A stretch of 64,000 nt of DNA from contig NZ_CP075896.1 in assembly GCF_018604545.1 (NCBI RefSeq), positions 6,324,001-6,388,000 of the forward strand, in the 5' to 3' direction. The DNA comes from Streptomyces koelreuteriae. Lineage in GTDB: Bacteria > Actinomycetota > Actinomycetes > Streptomycetales > Streptomycetaceae. Each line of letters begins with the position of its first letter. The stretch's first letter is position 1. Below are positions 24,547 to 33,593 of this stretch, one piece after another. The notes below the pieces were generated by a model. That model ran no database searches and was not told where the DNA came from. It worked only from the letters and a program-made list of their open reading frames with translations. Made by a program: the position numbers and the translations under genes.

Positions 24547-26217
24547 TTACACCGGGTCGTGGACCCGCTCGAGCTTCTGGGTGCCGCTGCGGGTGCGGTA
24601 GGAGCGGGCCCACTTGGCGGTCGCGTCGCGGGTCGCGCGGCCGGAGAGGACGTAGTAGTCCATCTGCGCCCGCTCGGCCGTGATGTCCAGGACGCCGTAG
24701 CCGTGGCGGTCGGTGTCGACCCAGTGGACGTGGCGGTTGGCGGCGCGGATGACGGGTGAGGCGACCGCGGAGACCGTGCCCTCGGGGACTTTGACGATGT
24801 CGTCGAGGTTGTCGGAGGTGACCGAGGTGACGACGAACTCCGTGGCGGCGGACGGGGACAGCGGGTAGGTGCCGGCGTTCACCGGTACGTCGTTGGCCCA
24901 GGCCATGTGGATGTCGCCGGTCAGGAAGACCGTGTTGCGGATCGCGCCCGCGCGCAGATGGGCCAGGATCTCGCGGCGGTCGTCGGTGTAGCCGTCCCAC
25001 TGGTCGGTGTTGAGGGCCAGGCCCTCCTGCGGCAGGCCGAGCAGCTTGGCGAGGGGCTTCAGCAGATCGGCGGAGAGCGAGCCTATGGCGAACGGCGAGA
25101 TCATCACCGAGTTGCCGACCAGCCGCCAGGTGGTGTCGGACGCCGTCAGCCCCGCCTTGAGCCAGTCGAGCTGGGCGCGGCCGGTGAGCGTGCGGTCCGG
25201 GTCGTCGACCTCGCCGTTGCCCACCTTGACCTGCTGCGAGCGGAAGGACCTCAGGTCCAGCAGCGAGAGATCGGCCAGCTTGCCGAAACGCAGCCGGCGG
25301 TAGGTGGTGCCCGCGATCGCCGGACGCACCGGCATCCACTCGAAGTAGGCCTGCTTGGCGGCGGCCTGACGCGCGGACCAGGCGCCCTCCGCGCCCTCCG
25401 TGTGGTTCTCGGCACCGCCCGGCCAGGCGTCGTTGGCGAACTCGTGGTCGTCCCAGATCGCCACGACCGGAGCCGCGGTGTGCAGGGCCTGGAGGTCCGG
25501 GTCGGTCTTGTAGCGCGCGTGCCGTATGCGGTAGTCGGCGAGCGTGACGATCTCGTGGGCCGGGGCGTGCGGCCGTACGACCGTGCCGCGCGTGCCGTAC
25601 TCGCCGGTGCCGTACTCGTAGATGTAGTCGCCGAGATGCAGCCAGGCGTCCAGGTCGCCGCGGGCCGCGAGATGGCGGTACGAGGAGAAGTAACCGGCCT
25701 CCCAGTTGGCGCAGGAGACCACGCCGAAGCGGAGGTTCGCGACGGCCGCGTCGGCCGCCGGGGCGGTGCGGGTGCGCGCGGCGGGGGAGTCGGTGCCGCC
25801 ACTGGAGAAGCGGAACCAGTAGTCGGTGGCCGGCCTGAGGCCCCGGATGTCGGCCTTCACCGTGTGGTCGGAGGCGGCCTTCGCCGTGGTGGAGCCCTTG
25901 GCGACGATCGTGGTGAACGCCCGGTCCTCGGCGACGACCCAGCTCACCTCGGTGTCCGGGCCCAGACCGGAGCCGGCGACCGCCTCCGGCACGGGGGTCA
26001 CGCGGGTCCACAGCAGGACACCGTCGGGCAGAGGGTCACCGGAGGCCACGCCGTGCAGGAAGGCGGGGGCCTGGTCGGCGGCGCGCGCGGGCAGGGAGGC
26101 GGCGAGCGGCCCGGCCAGGACAGCGGTCGCCGCCGCGGCCTTGACGACCGTACGCCGGCGCGGGTGGAGGAAGTTGAGGCCCTCGGATGTCTTCGATGAT
26201 CTGTATCGACTGGTCAC
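24547..26217 (-). CDS. phoD: Tat-exported alkaline phosphatase/phosphodiesterase PhoD
   Basis: 556-residue secreted phosphoesterase. A Tat signal has the twin arginines in RRRTVVK (about 20-26), an alanine-rich core and likely cleavage after ARA (about 46). A fibronectin-like N-domain follows, then the calcineurin-like PhoD domain with FGVVSCANWEAGY, HLGDYIYEYG and IWDDHEFANDAW as metal ligands. The family uses Fe3+ and Ca2+ and acts outside the cell. The start is GTG 26217, with TAACCT eight bases upstream as a possible leaderless -10 box. I did not find clear PHO-box repeats. Confidence 0.95.
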   Translation of the reverse strand: MTSRYRSSKTSEGLNFLHPRRRTVVKAAAATAVLAGPLAASLPARAADQAPAFLHGVASGDPLPDGVLLWTRVTPVPEAVAGSGLGPDTEVSWVVAEDRAFTTIVAKGSTTAKAASDHTVKADIRGLRPATDYWFRFSSGGTDSPAARTRTAPAADAAVANLRFGVVSCANWEAGYFSSYRHLAARGDLDAWLHLGDYIYEYGTGEYGTRGTVVRPHAPAHEIVTLADYRIRHARYKTDPDLQALHTAAPVVAIWDDHEFANDAWPGGAENHTEGAEGAWSARQAAAKQAYFEWMPVRPAIAGTTYRRLRFGKLADLSLLDLRSFRSQQVKVGNGEVDDPDRTLTGRAQLDWLKAGLTASDTTWRLVGNSVMISPFAIGSLSADLLKPLAKLLGLPQEGLALNTDQWDGYTDDRREILAHLRAGAIRNTVFLTGDIHMAWANDVPVNAGTYPLSPSAATEFVVTSVTSDNLDDIVKVPEGTVSAVASPVIRAANRHVHWVDTDRHGYGVLDITAERAQMDYYVLSGRATRDATAKWARSYRTRSGTQKLERVHDPV

Positions 26218-26246
26218 GGTCGATCAGGTTACTGATCAGTATGCAC

Positions 26247-26279
26247 CAGAGCGGGCGAACTCCGGAAGTTCGCCCGCTC
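26247..26279 (-). terminator. Hairpin between the DsbA-like gene and phoD
   Basis: A perfect 14-base stem (26247-26260 with 26266-26279) with a 5-base loop, 30 bases after the stop of the upstream minus-strand gene. No U-run follows; hairpins of this kind often end transcription in Streptomyces. Confidence 0.65.
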
Positions 26280-26309
26280 TTCACGCGGTGGCCCGGACCG
26301 GACCCGCCG

Positions 26310-27128
26310 TCACTTCTTGAGGGCCTCGCCGACCACCCTGTTGAAGTCGGCCACGGTCATCAGCGGCGTGCCCTGGTTGTCGGCGGTGAGCTGCTTGCCG
26401 TCCATGACGAAGCCCGGGGTGCCCGTCACCCCGTCCTTGTTGTCGTCGAAGCTCTTGGACATGGCCATCGCCCAGGCGTCGTAGGTGCCCTTCTTGACCG
26501 CGTCCTGGAACTTCTTGTTGTCCTTCAGCTCGGGGACGGTGTTCGCGACCTTGATGAGGTAGCTGTCGTCCTTGAACTTGTCGGTCGTCTCCTCCGGGTG
26601 GAACTTCGCCGAGTACAGCGCGGCCTTGTAGTCGAGGAACGCGGCGTCGCTCACGTTCAGCGCGGCGCCCATCGCGCTCAGCGCGTTCTTGGAGCCCTCG
26701 CCGTTGTCCTTGTTGTCGATGAACGTGGCACCGACGAACTGCATCTTGTACTTGCCGTCGTCGATGTCCTTCTTCACGGTCGGACCGACGGTCTGCTCGA
26801 ACTGGGCGCACACGGGGCAGCGCGCGTCCTCGTAGACCTTCAGGGTCTTCTTGGCCGAGTCCTTGCCGATGACGACCGTGGTGCCCTTGGTGCCCGTGGT
26901 GTTGGCGGGCGTGACGACCTTGGCGTCCTTCTGGCCCTCCCAGTAGCTGGGCTTGTTGGCCTGGACGACCGCGTAGCCGATGCCGCCGGCTATCGCCAGG
27001 ACGCCGACGATGGAGCAGGCGACGACGATCTGCCGCTTGGCCTTGGCGCGCTTGGCCTCGCGCTCGCGCTCGGCGCGCAGCCGCTCGCGGGCCGCCGTCT
27101 TCGCCGCCTGGGTGTTCCGCTTGCTCAT
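26310..27128 (-). CDS. Membrane-anchored DsbA-like thiol oxidoreductase
   Basis: 272-residue protein with a very basic cytoplasmic N-terminus (1-32), one membrane helix (about 33-54) and an external thioredoxin-fold domain of the DsbA_2/Thioredoxin_4 type. The active site is Cys104-Pro-Val-Cys107 in YEDARCPVCAQF, and the cis-Pro loop is TGTPGF. It should oxidise or shuffle disulfides of exported proteins. A second protein of the same layout is encoded at 55295. ATG 27128 has an AGAAC-type weak ribosome-binding site. Confidence 0.9.
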   Translation of the reverse strand: MSKRNTQAAKTAARERLRAEREREAKRAKAKRQIVVACSIVGVLAIAGGIGYAVVQANKPSYWEGQKDAKVVTPANTTGTKGTTVVIGKDSAKKTLKVYEDARCPVCAQFEQTVGPTVKKDIDDGKYKMQFVGATFIDNKDNGEGSKNALSAMGAALNVSDAAFLDYKAALYSAKFHPEETTDKFKDDSYLIKVANTVPELKDNKKFQDAVKKGTYDAWAMAMSKSFDDNKDGVTGTPGFVMDGKQLTADNQGTPLMTVADFNRVVGEALKK

Positions 27129-27246
27129 GGTGATGTTCTCCGTAAGGGGACGCGCACACGTGGGTGTGCGGAATGCGTAGGGGGACTGCCTGTGCTCGAA
27201 AGCTCAAGAGCTCGAAAGCCCGAGGAGTGAAAAGTGCCGGAGCGCC

Positions 27247-27963
27247 TCAGACGAAGGCGGGCGAGCACGGCGGTCCACGCCGCCCCAAGGTGTACGCGAG
27301 GATCAGGTCTCGGGCGGTGGGCGTGCGGTCGGCGGCGCGCGACGGCAGACACCGCCCGGCCGGGGACCGCTCCACCGCGACCGCGGCGACGGCCAGCAGC
27401 AGCGGCCGGAACGTCGTGGCCGCCACGGCCCGCAGCAGCTGGGCCAGGGCCCGCTCGCCGCGGCGCAGCCAGACGGCGGCGACCAGGCCCACGCCGATGT
27501 GCGCCCCGAGCAGCAGCCAGGCGGTGGCCGGGTCGGCGTGCGCGACCGCGGCCGCGAGCCGGTCGGTGCCGGTGGCCCCGGCCATCCGCGCCAGCGGGGT
27601 GCCCACCTCGCCGCCCCCGCACAGCACGTCCAGACCGACCGAACGCAGCGGACCGGCGACCGGGCCGCCGGCCCGGCCGTAGCAGGCGTGCTGACCTGCG
27701 GTGAACACCGTGTCGGCGGCCAGTTCCAGCGGGATCAGCAGGGCCGCGATCCGCCCGAAGGAGCGCTCGCGGCCCGCCAGGGCGTACGCGATCACGAACA
27801 CGGCGGCGGCGACCGCGGCCACCGTGCCCATCGGGAGCGGGACCTGGGACAGCAGCACGTGCGACGCGGTGCTGAGTGTCACGACCACTGCCGTGAACAG
27901 CGCCGCGCGTACGGCTCTGAGCTGGATCCCGGATATGTCCATAGCGAAAGGAGAGTCTGTCAT
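27247..27963 (-). CDS. Putative integral membrane protein
   Basis: 238-residue protein of no family I can name. It has about five or six hydrophobic segments (near 16-38, 41-60, 68-85, 140-160, 170-195), with Cys and Gly-rich loops (GQHACYGR and VLCGGGEVG) between the third and fourth that face one side of the membrane. The C-terminus is Arg- and Pro-rich. The start may be ATG 27963 or ATG 27942; no good ribosome-binding site precedes either. It lies between a DUF2252 gene and a DsbA-like gene on the same strand; its two loop cysteines could be a substrate of that oxidoreductase, which is speculation. Confidence 0.75.
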   Translation of the reverse strand: MTDSPFAMDISGIQLRAVRAALFTAVVVTLSTASHVLLSQVPLPMGTVAAVAAAVFVIAYALAGRERSFGRIAALLIPLELAADTVFTAGQHACYGRAGGPVAGPLRSVGLDVLCGGGEVGTPLARMAGATGTDRLAAAVAHADPATAWLLLGAHIGVGLVAAVWLRRGERALAQLLRAVAATTFRPLLLAVAAVAVERSPAGRCLPSRAADRTPTARDLILAYTLGRRGPPCSPAFV

Positions 27964-28023
27964 GGGGGCCGGTAAGAGACCCCTAAAGGATGCCTGTGGG
28001 GGAGCGGACGGCGAAAGCCCCGG

Positions 28024-29349
28024 CTACAGGCCCGGGATCCGGCCGTTGCGGAACAGGTCCACGAAGGTCTGGTGGTCGCCGCGCGCGCGTGCGCCGTAGG
28101 TGTGCGCGAAGTCGACCAGCAGCGGCGGGAAGCCGTCCTCGTCGGCCGCGATCGCCGCGTCGATGGCCCGCTCCGTGGAGAACGGCACCAGCGACTCCCC
28201 GGACTGGTCGTCCGCCGCCGAGTGCATGGTCGCCGTCGCCCGGCCGAGGTCGGCCACCACCTGGGCGATCTCCTCCGGGTCGTCGATGTCGCCCCAGTCG
28301 AGATCCACCGCGTACGGCGAGACCTCGGCGACCAGCTGGCCCGAGCCGTCCAGCTCCGTCCAGCCCAGCCACGGGTCGGCGTGGGCCTGGAGGGCGCGCT
28401 GGGAGATGACCGTGCGGTGCCCCTCGTGCTGGAAGTAGTCACGGATCGCCTGGTCCGTGATGTGCCGGGAGACGGCCGGGGTCTGGGCCTGCTTGATGTA
28501 GATCACGACATCGTTCTCCAGGGCGTCGCTGTGGCCCTCCAGAAGGATGTTGTACGACGGCAGCCCCGCCGAGCCGATGCCGATGCCGCGCCGGCCGACG
28601 ACGTCCTTCACGCGGTAGGAGTCCGGGCGGGCCAGCGAGCTGTCCGGCAGCGTCTCCAGATAGCCGTCGAAGGCGGCGAGGACCTTGTAGCGCGTGGCCG
28701 CGTCCAGCTCGACGGAGCCGCCGCCCGGGGCGAAGCGGCGCTCGAAGTCGCGGATCTCCGTCATCGACTCCAGCAGGCTGAACCGGGTCAGCGAGCGGGC
28801 GTCCCGCAGCGCGTCCAGCAGCGGGCCCTGCGCGGTGTCCAGCGTGAACGGCGGCACCTCGTCGCTCTTCGCACCCGTGGCCAGGGCGTGGATCCGCTCG
28901 CGGTAGGCCACCGCGTAGATCGTCACCAGCTCGGAGATCTGCTCGTCGCTGAGCGCCTTCGCGTACCCGATCAGCGCGATGGACGCGGCGAAGCGCTTCA
29001 GGTCCCAGGTGAAGGGGCCGACGTAGGCCTCGTCGAAGTCGTTGACGTTGAAGATCAGCCGGCCGTTGGCGTCCATGTACGTGCCGAAGTTCTCCGCGTG
29101 CAGGTCGCCGTGGATCCACACGCGCGAGGTGCGCTCGTCCAGGTACGGCCCGCCCCGCTTCTCCGCCTCGAGGTCGTTGTAGAAGAGGCACGCCGTGCCC
29201 CGGTAGAAGGCGAAGGCCGAGGCCGCCATCTTCCGGAACTTCACCCGGAACGCGGCCGGGTCGGCGGCCAGCAGCTGGCCGAAGGCGGTGTCGAAGACGG
29301 CGAGGATTTCTTCGCCGCGGTGCTCGTCGTCGAGCGGCGGGAACGACAT
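28024..29349 (-). CDS. DUF2252 family protein (kinase-like fold)
   Basis: 441-residue DUF2252 protein. The segment VWIHGDLHAENFGTY and the later FNVNDFDEAYVGPF resemble the catalytic HGDxxxxN and metal-binding D motifs of aminoglycoside-phosphotransferase/choline-kinase-like enzymes, so it may phosphorylate a small molecule. This link is by motif only. Function is unknown. ATG 29349 is used; GGAGGC lies upstream at a suitable distance. It is transcribed away from dnaE. Confidence 0.85.
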   Translation of the reverse strand: MSFPPLDDEHRGEEILAVFDTAFGQLLAADPAAFRVKFRKMAASAFAFYRGTACLFYNDLEAEKRGGPYLDERTSRVWIHGDLHAENFGTYMDANGRLIFNVNDFDEAYVGPFTWDLKRFAASIALIGYAKALSDEQISELVTIYAVAYRERIHALATGAKSDEVPPFTLDTAQGPLLDALRDARSLTRFSLLESMTEIRDFERRFAPGGGSVELDAATRYKVLAAFDGYLETLPDSSLARPDSYRVKDVVGRRGIGIGSAGLPSYNILLEGHSDALENDVVIYIKQAQTPAVSRHITDQAIRDYFQHEGHRTVISQRALQAHADPWLGWTELDGSGQLVAEVSPYAVDLDWGDIDDPEEIAQVVADLGRATATMHSAADDQSGESLVPFSTERAIDAAIAADEDGFPPLLVDFAHTYGARARGDHQTFVDLFRNGRIPGL

Positions 29350-29564
29350 CGCTGGGTGCCTCCTGGTGCAGATGTTCGGGGCGGCAGGTCCGCCCCTTGA
29401 CTAACGTGCGGCGGGTCGCGGGAGTGCCCGCGACCCTCGCCCGAAGGTACGCGGGTCAGCCCTCGGAGTGTCAGTGCCGAGGCATAGACTTCGACGCTGT
29501 CCCCCAGACTGTGCGCAGCCTGTCGGACCCCATTCGACCGATGTTCTCCCTGGAGGCCGAAGCC

Positions 29565-32500
29565 GTGTCAAAGCCGCCGTTCACGCACCTGCACGTCCAC
29601 ACCCAGTACTCGCTGCTGGACGGTGCCGCGCGGCTGAAGGACATGTTCAACGCGTGCAACGAGATGGGCATGTCGCACATCGCCATGTCCGACCACGGCA
29701 ACCTCCACGGGGCGTACGACTTCTTCCACACCGCGCAGAAGGCCGGGGTCACGCCGATCATCGGCATCGAGGCGTACGTCGCGCCCGAGTCCCGCCGCAA
29801 CAAGCGCAAGATCCAGTGGGGCCAGCCGCACCAGAAGCGGGACGACGTCTCCGGTTCCGGTGGATACACCCACAAGACGATGTGGGCGGTGAACAGCACC
29901 GGCCTGCACAACATCTTCCGGCTGTCCTCCGACGCGTACGCGGAGGGCTGGCTCCAGAAGTGGCCCCGGATGGACAAGGAGACCATCGCCCAGTGGTCCG
30001 AGGGCATCGTCGCCTCCACCGGCTGCCCCTCCGGCGAGGTCCAGACCCGGCTGCGCCTCGGCCACTTCGACGAGGCCCTCAAGGCCGCCGCCGACTACCA
30101 GGACATCTTCGGCAAGGACCGCTACTTCCTGGAGCTGATGGACCACGGCATCGAGATCGAGCGCCGGGTCCGCGACGGCCTGCTGGAGATCTCCAAGAAG
30201 CTCGGCATCCCCCCGCTGGTCACCAACGACTCGCACTACACCTACTCGCACGAGGCGTCCGCCCACGACGCCCTGCTGTGCATCCAGACCGGCAAGAACC
30301 TCTCCGACCCCGACCGCTTCCGGTTCGACGGCACCGGCTACTACCTGAAGTCCACCGACGAGATGTACGCCATCGACTCCTCGGACGCCTGGCAGGAGGG
30401 CTGCGCCAACACCCGGCTGATCGCCGAGATGGTCGACACCACGGGCATGTTCGAGAAGCGCGACCTCATGCCCAAGTTCGACATCCCGGAGGGGTACACC
30501 GAGGTCACCTGGTTCAAGGAGGAGGTGCGCCGCGGCATGGAGCGCCGCTTCCCCGGCGGCGTCCCCGAGGACCGCCAGAAGCAGGCGGAGTACGAGATGG
30601 ACACCATCATCTCGATGGGCTTCCCGGGCTACTTCCTCGTGGTCGCCGACTTCATCATGTGGGCCAAGAAGCAGGGCATCGCGGTCGGCCCCGGCCGAGG
30701 CTCCGCGGCCGGCTCGATCGTCGCCTACGCGATGGGCATCACCGACCTCGACCCCATCCCGCACGGCCTGATCTTCGAGCGGTTCCTCAACCCCGAGCGC
30801 GTCTCCATGCCCGATGTCGACATCGACTTCGACGAGCGCCGGCGCGTCGAGGTGATCCGGTACGTGACGGAGAAGTACGGCGCCGACAAGGTCGCCATGA
30901 TCGGCACCTACGGCACCATCAAGGCCAAGAACGCGATCAAGGACTCCGCGCGCGTGCTGGGCTACCCGTACGCGATGGGCGACCGCCTCACCAAGGCCAT
31001 GCCCGCCGACGTCCTCGGCAAGGGCATCAACCTCGACGGCATCACCAACCCCGAGCACCCCCGCTACTCGGAGGCGGGCGAGATCCGGGGGATGTACGAG
31101 AACGAGCCGGACGTGAAGAAGGTCATCGACACCGCCAAGGGCGTCGAGGGCCTGGTCCGCCAGATGGGTGTGCACGCCGCCGGCGTGATCATGTCCAGCG
31201 AGACGATCACCGACCACGTCCCCGTCTGGGTCAGGCACACGGACAAGGTCACCATCACCCAGTGGGACTACCCGAGCTGCGAGTCGCTCGGCCTGCTGAA
31301 GATGGACTTCCTCGGCCTGCGCAACCTCACGATCATGGACGACGCCGTCAAGATGGTGAAGTCCAACAAGGGGGTCGACATCGACCTCCTGAGCCTCCCG
31401 CTCGACGACCCCACGACCTTCGAGCTGCTCCAGCGCGGCGACACCCTCGGCGTCTTCCAGTTCGACGGCGGCCCGATGCGCTCCCTGCTCCGGCTGATGA
31501 AGCCGGACAACTTCGAAGACATCTCCGCCGTGTCGGCCCTGTACCGCCCGGGCCCGATGGGCATGAACTCCCACACGAACTACGCCCTTCGAAAGAACGG
31601 CCAGCAGGAGATCACGCCCATCCACAAGGAGCTCGAAGAGCCCCTCAAGGAGGTCCTGGACGTCACCCACGGCCTGATCGTGTACCAGGAGCAGGTGCAG
31701 AAGGCCGCCCAGATCATCGCCGGGTACTCGCTCGGCGAGGCCGACATCCTCCGCCGCGTCATGGGCAAGAAGAAGCCCGAGGAACTGGCGAAGAACTTCG
31801 TCCTCTTCCAGGAGGGCGCCCGCAAGAAGGGCTTCAGCGACGAGGCCATCCAGGCCCTGTGGGACGTGCTGGTCCCCTTCGCCGGTTACGCGTTCAACAA
31901 GGCCCACTCCGCCGCGTACGGCCTGGTCTCGTACTGGACGGCGTACCTCAAGGCGAACCACCCCGCCGAGTACATGGCCGCCCTGCTCACCTCGGTGAAG
32001 GACGACAAGGACAAGTCGGCCGTCTACCTCAACGAGTGCCGCCGCATGGGCATCAAGGTGCTCCCGCCGGACGTCAACGAGTCGATGTCCAACTTCGCGG
32101 CCCAGGGCGACGACGTGATCCTCTTCGGCCTCTCCGCCGTCCGCAACGTCGGCACGAACGTCGTCGAGTCGATCATCAGGTGCCGCAAGGCCAAGGGGAA
32201 GTACGTCTCCTTCCCGGACTACCTCGACAAGGTGGAGGCGGTGGTCTGCAACAAGCGCACCACCGAATCGCTGATCAAGGCCGGCGCCTTCGACGCCATG
32301 AACCACACCCGCAAGGGCCTGACCGCGCACTACGAACCGATGATCGACAACGTGGTCGCGGTCAAGCGCAAGGAGGCCGAGGGACAGTTCGACCTCTTCG
32401 GCGGCATGGGCGAGGCGGCCGAGACCAGCGAGCCGGGCTTCGGGCTCGACGTGGAGTTCTCCCCCGACGAGTGGGACAAGACCTATCTGCTCGCCCAGGA

Positions 32501-33107
32501 GCGGGAGATGCTCGGTCTGTACGTCTCCGACCACCCGCTGTTCGGCCTGGAGCACATCCTGTCCGACAAGGCCGACGCGGGCATCTCCCAGCTCACCGGA
32601 GGTGACTACTCCGATGGCTCCGTGGTGACCATCGGCGGCATCATCTCGGGCCTCCAGCGCAAGATGACCAAGCAGGGCAACGCCTGGGCCATCGCCACCG
32701 TCGAGGACCTCGCCGGCTCGATCGAGTGCATGTTCTTCCCCGCGACCTACCAGCTCGTCTCGACCCAACTGGTCGAGGACGCCGTGGTGTTCGTCAAGGG
32801 CCGTCTCGACAAGCGGGAGGACGTGCCGCGGCTCGTCGCGATGGAGCTGATGGTGCCGGACCTGTCGAACGCGGGCACCAACGCGCCCGTGATCCTCACC
32901 ATCCCGGCCACCCGGGTCACCCCGCCGCTGGTCAGCCGCCTCGGCGAGGTCCTCAGCCACCACAAGGGCGACAGCGAGGTCCGGATCAAGCTCCAGGGGC
33001 CGACCAAGACCACCGTGCTGCGCCTGGACCGGCACCGGGTGAAGCCGGACCCGGCGCTCTTCGGTGACCTGAAGGTGCTCCTCGGGCCGGCCTGCCTGGC
33101 CGGCTGA
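29565..33107 (+). CDS. dnaE: DNA polymerase III alpha subunit DnaE
   Basis: Replicative C-family polymerase of 1180 residues, normal length for actinobacterial DnaE1. The N-terminal PHP domain starts THLHVHTQYSLLDG. The polymerase core has GPGRGSAAGS and the metal-binding DVDIDFDERRR near 415-425. Helix-hairpin-helix and OB domains follow in the last third (GGIISGLQRKMTKQG begins the OB fold). No intein is present. GTG 29565 has GGAGG ten bases upstream; the frame is open to 29397, but that part is not DnaE-like. A strong terminator follows. Confidence 0.97.
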   Translation: MSKPPFTHLHVHTQYSLLDGAARLKDMFNACNEMGMSHIAMSDHGNLHGAYDFFHTAQKAGVTPIIGIEAYVAPESRRNKRKIQWGQPHQKRDDVSGSGGYTHKTMWAVNSTGLHNIFRLSSDAYAEGWLQKWPRMDKETIAQWSEGIVASTGCPSGEVQTRLRLGHFDEALKAAADYQDIFGKDRYFLELMDHGIEIERRVRDGLLEISKKLGIPPLVTNDSHYTYSHEASAHDALLCIQTGKNLSDPDRFRFDGTGYYLKSTDEMYAIDSSDAWQEGCANTRLIAEMVDTTGMFEKRDLMPKFDIPEGYTEVTWFKEEVRRGMERRFPGGVPEDRQKQAEYEMDTIISMGFPGYFLVVADFIMWAKKQGIAVGPGRGSAAGSIVAYAMGITDLDPIPHGLIFERFLNPERVSMPDVDIDFDERRRVEVIRYVTEKYGADKVAMIGTYGTIKAKNAIKDSARVLGYPYAMGDRLTKAMPADVLGKGINLDGITNPEHPRYSEAGEIRGMYENEPDVKKVIDTAKGVEGLVRQMGVHAAGVIMSSETITDHVPVWVRHTDKVTITQWDYPSCESLGLLKMDFLGLRNLTIMDDAVKMVKSNKGVDIDLLSLPLDDPTTFELLQRGDTLGVFQFDGGPMRSLLRLMKPDNFEDISAVSALYRPGPMGMNSHTNYALRKNGQQEITPIHKELEEPLKEVLDVTHGLIVYQEQVQKAAQIIAGYSLGEADILRRVMGKKKPEELAKNFVLFQEGARKKGFSDEAIQALWDVLVPFAGYAFNKAHSAAYGLVSYWTAYLKANHPAEYMAALLTSVKDDKDKSAVYLNECRRMGIKVLPPDVNESMSNFAAQGDDVILFGLSAVRNVGTNVVESIIRCRKAKGKYVSFPDYLDKVEAVVCNKRTTESLIKAGAFDAMNHTRKGLTAHYEPMIDNVVAVKRKEAEGQFDLFGGMGEAAETSEPGFGLDVEFSPDEWDKTYLLAQEREMLGLYVSDHPLFGLEHILSDKADAGISQLTGGDYSDGSVVTIGGIISGLQRKMTKQGNAWAIATVEDLAGSIECMFFPATYQLVSTQLVEDAVVFVKGRLDKREDVPRLVAMELMVPDLSNAGTNAPVILTIPATRVTPPLVSRLGEVLSHHKGDSEVRIKLQGPTKTTVLRLDRHRVKPDPALFGDLKVLLGPACLAG

Positions 33108-33118
33108 GGGATCTCGAC

Positions 33119-33162
33119 GCGCGTGAGGGGCGTACCCGGTACCGGGTACGCCCCTCACGCGT
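33119..33162 (+). terminator. Intrinsic hairpin terminator after dnaE
   Basis: A perfect 20-base inverted repeat with almost no loop (33121-33140 with 33141-33160), extended by one C-G pair, begins 12 bases after the dnaE stop. No U-run. The arm starts GCGTGAGGGGCG, as does the hairpin at 51366. Confidence 0.75.
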
Positions 33163-33203
33163 ATGCGCATACGAGTGGGTCTCAACGACCCGTCACGCAG
33201 ATG

Positions 33204-33371
33204 TCAGTTGTGGCCGAAGCTGCGCTTCCGCTTGCGGGTCGCGATGTCGCCGGGGGCGGCCACCTCGACCTCGGGCTGGGGTTCCGTCTGCGCCGCGGGG
33301 CTGCGGTCCGCCCGCTGGCCACGCTCGGTGGGACGCTGCTGCTTACGGTCACGGTTCTTGTTCTTGGCCAT
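33204..33371 (-). CDS. Small basic protein, 55 residues
   Basis: Very hydrophilic 55-residue protein beginning MAKNKNRDRKQQRPTERG and ending RKRKRSFGHN, with 16 or more Arg/Lys and no predicted membrane segment. ATG 33371 has an excellent AGGAGG eight bases upstream, so it is likely real; the longer frame to 33452 has no such site. I recognise it only as a small protein of the kind conserved among Streptomyces; probable disorder and charge suggest nucleic-acid or ribosome contact, which is inference. Confidence 0.75.
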   Translation of the reverse strand: MAKNKNRDRKQQRPTERGQRADRSPAAQTEPQPEVEVAAPGDIATRKRKRSFGHN

Positions 33372-33593
33372 GGTGATGCCTCCTGTGGGGGATCTAGGGG
33401 CCAGGGCCGGGACCAGATTCACACAGGCCGACAACGATCGCATGTCGGACAATTACCGTGCGTGACAGGGCTGGTCGGAGCGGGAAGGCCCGAAACGCCA
33501 CGCCGAAGATCGAGTTCCGGCCGTTAACCTCCGCACCGTCGGGCAGACTCGAAGCAAGCCCGAAGCAAACCTCCTGGGAAGAGGGTGAGTCGT

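Noticed and set aside
26218..26246. PHO box upstream of phoD
   Set aside because: Repeats here are GATCAG-type, not the GTTCACC-type direct repeats bound by PhoP.
29565..33107. Intein in dnaE
   Set aside because: The protein has normal length, and the polymerase motifs run on without an insertion.
29568..33185. 1205-codon open frame opposite dnaE
   Set aside because: Shadow of dnaE on the other strand. It is Val/Leu/Asp/Gly-rich and matches no family.
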